This document shows, piece after piece, positions 56,110 to 64,000 of a stretch of DNA of 64,000 nucleotides. Every line of letters begins with the position of its first letter. Positions within the stretch are counted from its first letter, which is position 1. The notes under the pieces were generated by a model. That model did not search any database. It was not told the DNA's origin and saw nothing but the letters and a program-made list of their open reading frames with translations. Source of the stretch: Numida meleagris (lineage: Eukaryota; Chordata; Aves; Galliformes; Numididae); NCBI RefSeq assembly GCF_002078875.1, contig NC_034411.1, positions 33,684,260 through 33,748,259 on the forward strand, written 5' to 3'. The translations under genes were made by a program, and so were the position numbers.

Positions 56110-57750
56110 CAGTAACGGAGCGGGACGTGGACATAAAGCACAGCTACATCATGCTGGGAATCAGCCTCAACGCCTTCCACTCGCATTGCAAGGATGAATG
56201 CCCCGTTGGCCCACTCACTGCTATCAATTATTTAGCAACAGCAATATTTATTTCCTGATGGGCCTTTCCCACTGAGACAGATTCCCCAGCTGCTTAGTGC
56301 TTTTGTTACTCCCAAGCCCTCCAAGTGCTTTGGCGCATTGAGTCTGGCAGCCAGGGCAGACAGCCATACATCGCCGCATTCTGCTCGGATGCCTGCTCCT
56401 GCCACATGCAATGCGATCATACATCCTTTCCTCTGTGCTCCAACCTTGTCCCCACCACACTGTACACAGATACAGTACCGAGAGGCAGTGATTCTGCATC
56501 GCGACACACCATCTGTGTCCTACACAACAGCACTGTACACAGTATAGAAATACATGAAAAATGAATTAACTCAGTGCACCAGCTTCCCCAGTTTATCACA
56601 AAGAATTGGGGAAGGGTGTAATTAAGAGGACACAAAAACTGAAATAACTACCGTCGCATGTTATCTTCATTTCCTGAATTATTATCGGGCTACATTTATT
56701 TATTGTTTGCTTATGCCACATATGGGTATTTTTAGTAGAGAAATTTGCCCCTGGGAACGTGTATTGCTTTTTTTTTGTTTTAATAAATGAGAGTGGTTTT
56801 ATTTTAATAACAGAGTATTAGTTTTATTAATGTCTAAGACACAGAATGAACAAAAATAACATATATAACAAAATAGATATTTGTGACCTAGAATTATTAT
56901 TAGATGGAGTTAGTAAACCTATCAGTGCCACAAAAATGCTCATTAAGTATTAAGTATTTTTCTTCCTTGTTTATTAAGAAAGATAATGTGCTTAGCAACC
57001 TAACAAAAAAATCACTTCCTATTTTGTTAAATTGAATTTATTCATTGAACTATACATTAACAAGCTGAATTAAAAATTAATAGTTTTTGGAATAATACTA
57101 ACAAGTTTCCAGAAACTTTAAGCAGCATTAATATTATGTAGTATGCAAAGATGTCAAGTGTAATAAGCTATGTGACAGACTACCCATGTACTGTCTCTAC
57201 TATCCATCTATTATGTACAGCATCATCCCATTCCTGTGCAAAATAACAGGAGAGCCAGTAACTGAATAAATTATTAATAAACTGAAGGACAGCTTGAATG
57301 GCAAGAGGAAGAGTTTGTGGACAGTGAGTCTCAAATAATCCTGATGACTCAGTCTCTTCAGCTACTGTTATTAAAGACATTGAGAATGTAAACTCTGTAA
57401 GGCATCTGACTTCGTCATGGTAATATAGAATTACACACCACTAAACAATGCACCTGTTAGAGAAACAATTTTTTAAGCCAAAACGCAGTTCAAGAAGTAG
57501 ACGTGTCAGAAATTGTAGGCAAGTGATAATATTTTTAGTGAGAACCTAAAAAACTCAGTTCATTATTATGACTATTAAATATTTCAGTCATCCATGAGCC
57601 AGTTTAATTGCCTTCCTTCCTATTTAAAGCTGACTGTAATATTCGTTGGCCCTATCCATGATCTATTTTACTTGATAATCTGCCATAAAATTAATATAGT
57701 TTTAGTATCTTTTTTTTTTTTTTAAATAAAAGCCTTAAACAACCCAAATA
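56110..57750. other. Spacer between SPAST and DPY30 promoters, no gene seen
   Basis: The left 100 bp leaves the SPAST CpG island; the rest is AT-rich. No exon with plausible splice sites was found on either strand. A T run lies at 57710-57723. The two promoters are separate CpG islands about 2.2 kb apart, not one shared bidirectional island. Confidence 0.6.
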
Positions 57751-57751
57751 A

Positions 57752-58067
57752 GAGCAACGGATGGCTTTCTGCCGGCTGGCCAAGATGATCTATCTCAGCA
57801 TAAGTCCTGATGAGCACCACAAAAGGGTCAGCGAAGAGGTGAGTCCTCCTGCATCGTGAGTTAGATCAGCTCGTCCGCCTGATGTGACTGTACCACGAAA
57901 AAGCAGAGCTCACCCTGCATATCAGGGACTCAAAATACAGGAGCTATAACACGATACTCCAGCAAAAGGTTCAGGAATTGGAGCAGGCAAGTCACTGCAG
58001 TCCAATAGGAATTAGAACGATGCAACTACCTCAACAACAAGTGCCACCGCACAGAAGGTACCGTTAG
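57752..58067 (+). pseudogene. Decayed coding-like fragment, charged coiled-coil type, unrecognised
   Basis: Plus strand. The first block reads EQRMAFCRLAKMIYLSISPD then EHHKRVSEE and stops at GAAGAG|GTGAGT, which also resembles a splice donor. The frame then shifts by one base and a second block from about 57846 reads VLLHRELDQLVRLM, a TGA at 57885, then LYHEKAELTLHIRDSKYRSY and NTILQQKVQELEQ, ending at TAG 58065. The heptad-like charged pattern across the frame break suggests a once-coding sequence. I do not recognise the parent protein. No poly-A tail follows it, so it is not a textbook processed copy. Chance remains possible. Confidence 0.4.
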
Positions 58068-58129
58068 AAAACCTTTTCTCGCTGACATAACATTATAGCA
58101 AAACCTGACGCAACTGTCAGAGCCGCTCT

Positions 58130-58600
58130 CCCTAACGCACAGCAACCCCACCCCCACCAACCAGGCTACCCGAGCCACCTCACCTCGCAGCGGGCGGCCC
58201 AAGAGCCCAACCAACGGCCTCCGCGCGCACGGCCGCCAATAGCAGGGCTGAGGCGGGAGGAAGCTCCGCCCCAAGTGACGTCACCGCTATGGGCGCTGGA
58301 ACTGCTGCCGTTCTCCCGCCTCCCCTTCGCACGGACGGCCGAGGTGGGCGGAATTTCGCCCTGCGCATGCGCAGATTGCCGGGGCACGGCGTTGGCAGCG
58401 CGACTGTTTCACTTACGCCCAAACAGTTTACGACACTTGCGCCGGTGGTTGTGGTTGCTACGAGCGGGTTCTGCGTGCCCGCTGCTCTCCCGCCCCGCCG
58501 TGAGCAGCGTGCAGCTCACCCTCCGTGAGAGGGGTGAGATCGGTGCGGGGCAGCAGGACGGGGCGGGGGGTCCCGGGGTACTGGGACTGTAAACCGGACA
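58130..58600 (+). promoter_or_regulatory. DPY30: DPY30 CpG-island promoter with CRE and NRF1 motifs
   Basis: A CpG-dense block without a TATA box. It contains a CCAAT box (58236-58240), a perfect palindromic CRE TGACGTCA (58276-58283) and a perfect NRF1 palindrome TGCGCATGCGCA (58362-58373). A non-coding first exon probably ends at 58533 (donor GAGAGGG|GTGAGA). These elements are typical of housekeeping promoters. Confidence 0.75.
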
Positions 58601-58726
58601 CGCGGGCGGAGAACGAAAGGGAAAGGAAACGCTAATCTCGTCTCGACTCGATCTCAGCCTACTGACCGGTTTGTGTTGTTGCTTTCCAGGATTCCTGTAT
58701 ATCCAGCAAATCCCACCTTGGAAGCC

Positions 58727-58762
58727 ATGGAGGCGGAGCAGATCATGGAGGGGCAGCCACAG
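58727..58762 (+). CDS. DPY30: DPY30 exon 2 (first coding exon)
   Basis: Residues 1-12, [12 protein letters not shown]. The exon begins at 58690 after acceptor CTTTCCAG and has 37 nt of 5' UTR before the ATG in GAAGCCATGG. Donor CACAG|GTACGG. Confidence 0.96.
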
Positions 58763-61489
58763 GTACGGCAAGGAACATTTTCTGAGCATCACGTTACGTG
58801 TGTAAAATAAGCGTTTGTGTGTTGCTGACCGTGTGTTCGTTTTCCAGGTTCCAGAAAATCCCCATTCTGAATATGGGCTCACTGAAAATGTGGAGGTAAT
58901 GCAGACTTTATTGCTTTAAAGTGTGGCAGGGATCACAGTCCTGATCGTGGGGAAAGAGGTTAAATGTTGCGTCTGAACTTAATAACCAATGTTCCCAAGA
59001 AAGTGAGCTGGGAACTGCACCAACAGATTGCCTTGCACTGTCAGCTGTTAGTTAGTGTGTCGTGTTGGGTTGCTTCTGTGGTACAGAATGCCATTGAAGT
59101 AAGTAATGTGCATTTTGATGAGATTCCTTTGAAGTATCCTGTGATGGCTGGCTGTGCCGATAACAGGCCATGCTGCTAAAAGGCAGACAGGCTTTTATTA
59201 CAGGGAGGAGAGTAGAAGGAGTCAATGGTATTTCTGTAAAAGTATCAAAGGGAGAGATTTTTTTAATATCCTTGTAAATGGGAACATAGGATCACAGTGA
59301 TCCAAGCTGGCTGTAATTACTTATGCTGATAGAGCAGACGCAGTCCACTCTGCCTCTGGTGCAGGTAACAGTGTGGGTTAGAATAATAACTCTGTGGTGT
59401 TTGTTTACTGCTGTTCATGAGCTTTCATCTCCCTCCACTATAAGCTGATACTGTATGCTAAGGCTTTGCAGAAACTTCTCAAACATCCTTAGTGACCAAG
59501 CTCCCTGAAAACTACCTGCATGCCTCTGTCTTCAGTGCATGTGGGTTATATGATGGTAGATCTCTGTAGGTGGTGTTGAATGCGTTTGGTATGCTGGCAG
59601 GAGTAGTGTGTCCTTTCTTTAACTGGAGTTAATAGTTTTAAGACGTTTCAGGCACCTGGAACCATTTTGTGCATCATTTCTTAAAGTATCTTGTACTTTA
59701 CTAGGGTCTTAAAGTGCTTGGCGTTAATGGAGGCCCTTTTGTGTTGGAAGTGCAGGCATGCAGGAACCATTCAGCTGGAACTGCTCATGTTAAAGTTAGA
59801 CCTTTCTAAGATTGCCTCCTCAGAACAGAGACTTCTCTGGTTTAAGCTTGTCCAAGTAAAAATGCACACTTAAGTTTTCTTAAAAGATGTAAAGAAGTTA
59901 TTTTCATTGAGCTTGCCGAGAAACAGGTACTTTATTTGCACGCATACTTCAAAGTAGATCTGACTGCTATTACCAAGATTTGTTCACTTTTCCTTCAGAG
60001 AATAGTGGAAAATGAGAAGTTAAATGCAGAGAAGACATCAAAGCAGAAGGTAGATCTTCAGTCGTTACCCACACGTGCCTACCTGGATCAGACCGTTGTA
60101 CCTATCTTGCTACAGGGACTTGCGGTTCTTGCAAAAGAGAGGTAAGATACTAAGTGTTCCTTTCGTCCTTAGGAAGAAAGTAGGTCTCAAACTTGGGTAG
60201 TATGTCACCTTTTTTGACCTCACACTCCAGATATGGTGTTGTTAGCTTGATAGATGTAAGAAAGTCATTACAACAAGTTCATAAAATACTGTGATTGAAT
60301 GTAGCAGGATGCGTTCCTCACTTAACTGCGTATGGCATGGTTAAAGTTATTTAATGAATTTCTTGGCTCACAATGAGGTTTGCTACTGCAAACTTCTTGG
60401 AGGGAAAAGAGTATTTTTCATTTTATTACAAATATTATAAAAACAAGAGAAGAAGTTTTTCTAATTTTGAACAAAATTTCTGTAGTATGGGATTATAAAG
60501 AGTTCTGCTTGCCATTCAAAAGAAAGAAACAAGTGCAAATCAGGCCTGACATATCTCTTCCTAAGAGATTTAAAACACTTTCTAATGGATGAGGCTGACC
60601 CTGCAGTGTCAACACAGTAATAAAACAAAGGATAGTTCATCCTTTGAGTAAAGGCTGTTCTGTCAAGGTGCCTCAAATCTCCTATCATGGAACACAGAAG
60701 CATATTCTTCAACAATAAAAAAATAGTTCACCTTATCCAAATGAATTTCTACCTCAAATGTTGGTGAGTCATGCTGCATATAAGCCATTCCTCAGTTTTG
60801 CTGAAATAACATTATCAGAAGCTGGTATGGATGAATGACCTCACTGTACCTATAGCCAGAACAACCATCAGCAGTGCCTTAACCTCAGAAGGAATTGTGA
60901 ACTTGAACTGAATTGTACAGGCTGCTAGTGAGGCAAAAGAGCATGTAGGGGCAGATACACCCTGCCTCTGAGGCAGCACGCCTCAGAGTGGGAGTTCTGC
61001 TGCAGACTGAATGTCATTTGGGGAGGAATCAGCACAACTTTTTTAAGTCTCTTGGTGTTAATTGAAGGAGTCAACAAACACATGTAAACAGGAATCCAGA
61101 TGACAGAGTCTGCTTAAATCTCCAAAAAGCTTCTGGCAGTCTGTCACTGAAGGCTGTTAAAGAGAGTTAAGTCGCTGTGGGATAAAAGGAGAAGCTTTTA
61201 TATGGGAGGAACTGGTTGGATGATGCAAGACATGGACTGGAAATAAACGATGAATTTCTGTGGTGAACAAAGCTCAATGCTATAATCATGGAAAGGGTCG
61301 TTTGTAACAATTTGAAAAAGTGAGTGGCAGTTTGTTAATGATACTGGGTTTTACAGAATAGGTTGGGGTTTTTTTGTTGGTGGTTTTTTTGAGTTTGATT
61401 TACTTTTTCTTTGCAGACCGCCAAATCCCATTGAATTTCTAGCAGCGTATCTTTTAAAAAACAAGTCACAATTTGAGGACCGAAATTAA
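58727..61489 (+). CDS. DPY30: DPY30, core subunit of SET1/MLL H3K4 methyltransferases, full span
   Basis: Four coding exons join to 300 nt (99 aa plus stop), the same length as human DPY30. The protein has an acidic, flexible N-terminus ([12 protein letters not shown]) and a C-terminal Dpy-30 dimerisation motif of two helices ([20 protein letters not shown], then [18 protein letters not shown]). In known biology the dimer groove binds ASH2L in nuclear COMPASS/MLL complexes and supports H3K4 trimethylation; a Golgi pool binding BIG1 has also been reported. The start ATG has a good Kozak context (GCCATGG) and lies in exon 2. It is divergent from SPAST, as in mammals. Confidence 0.98.
58848..58895 (+). 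CDS. DPY30: DPY30 exon 3
   Basis: Residues 13-28, [16 protein letters not shown]; 48 nt of whole codons between acceptor TTTCCAG and donor GGAG|GTAATG. The upstream intron is just 85 bp. Skipping would keep the frame. Confidence 0.96.
59999..60141 (+). CDS. DPY30: DPY30 exon 4
   Basis: Residues 29-75 plus two bases: [20 protein letters not shown] then [20 protein letters not shown] and LAVLAKER. It encodes the first helix of the dimerisation motif. Acceptor CCTTCAG|AGAATA, donor GAGAG|GTAAGA; 143 nt. Confidence 0.98.
61417..61489 (+). CDS. DPY30: DPY30 exon 5 (last coding exon)
   Basis: Residues 76-99 and [23 protein letters not shown] then DRN. It encodes the second helix of the Dpy-30 motif. 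Acceptor CTTTGCAG|ACCGCC. Confidence 0.98.
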
Positions 61490-61627
61490 CTCCATTAGAA
61501 TGAGGACAATTTGGCTGCTAGACTGAAATGCTTATTTGTCGCAATTTGTTTTCTGCTGTAAAAATCCTTTGGAACCATAGTATTGTCTCTCTTAATCGCA
61601 CAGTATGCTTTACCTTTTGAGTTATTT

Positions 61628-61633
61628 AATAAA
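61628..61633 (+). terminator. DPY30: DPY30 polyadenylation signal
   Basis: An exact AATAAA lies about 140 bp past the stop, followed by a T- and TG-containing stretch (TTTTATCTGTTCAC). It gives a compact 3' UTR of about 160 nt. Confidence 0.75.
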
Positions 61634-61659
61634 GAACACTTTACATTTTATCTGTTCAC

Positions 61660-64000
61660 TCGTTTTAAACTAGCTAGTCAGAGACTTGCAAAATAAAATA
61701 ATGAAACTGCACTATTGGATGAAAGGCTGAATAATTCACCGGGTATATGTCACCTGTATGCAAGAAACAAAGGGATACAGTTTATTATGGGAATCACACT
61801 GGTTGTACCGTCTGTAATTTGATTTGATTTGATTTTGCACCCTTCCTGTGCAAGGTATCTAAACACAATGCAAATTAAGAGTAGTTAGAATTTATTTTGA
61901 GGATGGATTGATTAAGTAGAGAAGAGAGAACTTAAAACTTCCCAGTGTTCTGAATTCAGTTTAAAACATAATTAGGTTCACCTGCAGACACTGTCCAACA
62001 CTTCAGATGCTTTTATTAATGGTGTGCTGTTAAGCATTTGTCATTGATCTCTTGTGGCTGTGGTGTGCTAGATTTAGCTAATAGAAAATTTGAAGGGACT
62101 TAACAGTTCTGTAATTCAGTTCTCTGTACTGCTAATCCTAGCTGGTGCATTTGTTCTCTGTCAAGCAGAATCCTGATCTAACTCAGTAAAATACTGAACC
62201 TTGCTGTTTTTTCCCCCTTTAGGTTTACTAACATCTCTTCTTGCTTCCTCTTCTTAACACTTTCTCCTGACCCTTTCTTGTTTATTTTTCCTATAATCTC
62301 GTCAGAAGAGGTAAAGGACACAGGCCTCAGTGTACAGTATTAGAAAGGTGCAGCAGAAGACAGAATCTGAAGAAAAAGACAGAATTAAGAAAGTAAAAAA
62401 GTATTTAAAAAATACCATCAAAAACATGAAAATGTGCATATTGCAGCTGGAAAACAGGCTCACTAGGTTATCGACAGCGTGTGCAGGGACTAGACAGCTA
62501 GACTAGACTAGACTCCTTCAGGCAGCTGCACAAAACCTTGAAAACAGCTCTTGGATCACCCTAAAATCTCAAAGCATTAGTATAAGTCTTCAGGTGAGCT
62601 ATTCCTCCAGCAGCATGCCAGCTACTTACCTGTCACCACCACTGTTTGGTACATGGTGTAACCTGCTGTTGTTTTCCCAGTGAGGCTAGATAAAGAGAAT
62701 GAAAAAGCCATGCTCAAAAGATATATACATAGCAGCTCCATGGGGAAGCTTCCTCCAAGAAAAAAAGGTGAAATATTACTAGCAGTAGTGAACTTAGGAG
62801 TTCTAAAGTATTTTACTGACTCACAGAAGGGTATGACAAGTCAACCACTTGTGTTTAATTTTGAAATACAAGTTAAGTACCAGTGATGGTTTTTTTATAA
62901 AAATAGGAACTAATTAATAAAATGGAGAATAGATGTAAGGCACTGCAAATGATTAAAAGTTTGAAGAAATAAATGAAAACAGTAACTTTAGTAACACTGC
63001 TAAATAGACAAAAGCCCTATCTCTTGAAAAGTTATTTTTTCATTTTCTTTACAGTCCCCTGGGTAACTGAATTAGCGTACCCTCCAAATGGCAGTAAAAT
63101 TAGGCAGAAAATAAAACAATTCTTTGTTAATAGTACAGCACAATTTCCAAGATGACAGTTTTAGATCCAATATATAACAGTTACCATTCAGTAACCAGAA
63201 AAAAATATATCATCCTCTTAAATGATCTGAGATGCTATTACATTACAGGGGAAGTGGTAACATTTCTCTTAAGGAATATGAAGCTTGGGGAACCTGCTTT
63301 TAACACTAGAAGGAAAGACTGCTAGAAGCAACAGGTTCCTCATGTGGTGAACGACAGCTGAGAATGACGGTTCATAAAGAGAAAAGAATCAGAATACCAG
63401 TGGTGGTGAACAAGTTCCGGAGAAGGGCAGAGATGGGAAATGAACAACATGGAAAGCGAGATAGGGAAGAACGCAAAATAAAGCACACGCAAGAGGACGA
63501 TGAGAGCAAAAGACCTAGAAAGCTGGGCCAGCTGAAGACCTGTACCACCCAAGCTAGGCGTAGGATGTACTCCAGGAAAACCCTGCTGCTGTGTACGCGC
63601 CAAGCAGCAAGCCATTCTTGCCACAGTCTGCCTTCATGCTTCCAGGTAGGGAAAAAACTGCCAACAGAAATACATGTGCAGTGAGGGCCTGTGCTTAAGG
63701 GAATGCTGACTTGAGGGATCTGTCTATGCATTTTGTCAGCCCTGCCCCGCACATCAGGGAAAACATGACTGAAATTGATCTGAACAGGAAAGTGTTCCTG
63801 TTACCTCTCCCTGTACAAACGATGCTCAGAACAATTGCAAACAAAGCAGGACAAGCTCTCGACCTCGCTAATGCTCCATTAGCACTCACTGAGTACAGTT
63901 CCTCAGCCCGGGGCTAGAGCATTTCCATACCTTCATGTCCTGAGCACCAGGAACCCCAGCACCACCTTCTCCTGTTTAACTGAAGAGCTGCCTGTTTTTA
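61660..64000. other. Region downstream of DPY30, no firm gene
   Basis: In human the next gene is MEMO1 on the same strand as DPY30. No MEMO1 exon was recognised here, so it presumably lies beyond the window. Weak coding-like stretches occur at about 62314-62508 and 62679-62769 and are treated as findings. Lys/Arg-rich open frames at 63364-63684 and their antisense shadows carry no recognisable domain. Confidence 0.5.

Noticed and set aside
63340..63752. Several overlapping open frames of about 95-126 codons on both strands
   Set aside because: Mutually overlapping on opposite strands, with skewed composition and no family motif or splice support.
61660..64000. MEMO1 5' exons expected from conserved gene order
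   Set aside because: No stretch could be matched to MEMO1; the gene probably begins beyond the window.

Overview
The window is vertebrate nuclear DNA, most likely from a bird close to chicken. It is AT-rich, with long introns, GT-AG splice sites, three CpG-island promoters and CR1 LINE tails ending in the avian-type CCTTCCAA...ATTCTRTGATTC motif. I rebuilt three genes exon by exon from splice sites and codon phase: SLC30A6 (zinc transporter ZnT6, minus strand, 14 coding exons, 460 aa), SPAST (spastin, minus strand, 17 exons, 613 aa) and DPY30 (plus strand, 4 coding exons, 99 aa). Their order and orientation match human 2p22.3 (DPY30 and SPAST head to head, SLC30A6 downstream of SPAST), read in reverse.

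Layout: 1-4179 is SLC30A6 3' UTR or flank with no convincing gene. SLC30A6 runs leftward from its CpG island at about 15.3-15.85 kb to a stop at 4180. From 15.85 to 22.36 kb lies the SPAST 3' UTR plus a short intergenic stretch. This stretch holds a possible unrecognised minus-strand coding unit at 16.4-17.0 kb. SPAST runs from 55781 down to 22359. Its introns hold two CR1 copies, a CR1 tail and a probable solo LTR. Between the SPAST and DPY30 promoters (56.1-58.2 kb) there is a decayed coding-like fragment. DPY30 runs from 58.4 to about 61.65 kb. The last 2.3 kb has no firm gene.

The three genes are unrelated housekeeping genes, not an operon-like system: zinc loading of the secretory pathway, microtubule severing, and a histone H3K4 methyltransferase core subunit. 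I do not see a novel defence, mobile or metabolic system. The best second-look items are the nested upstream ORFs at the SPAST start, the possible unknown coding unit between SPAST and SLC30A6, and the broken coding fragment beside the DPY30 promoter. Family names come from sequence recognition alone. No database search was possible.
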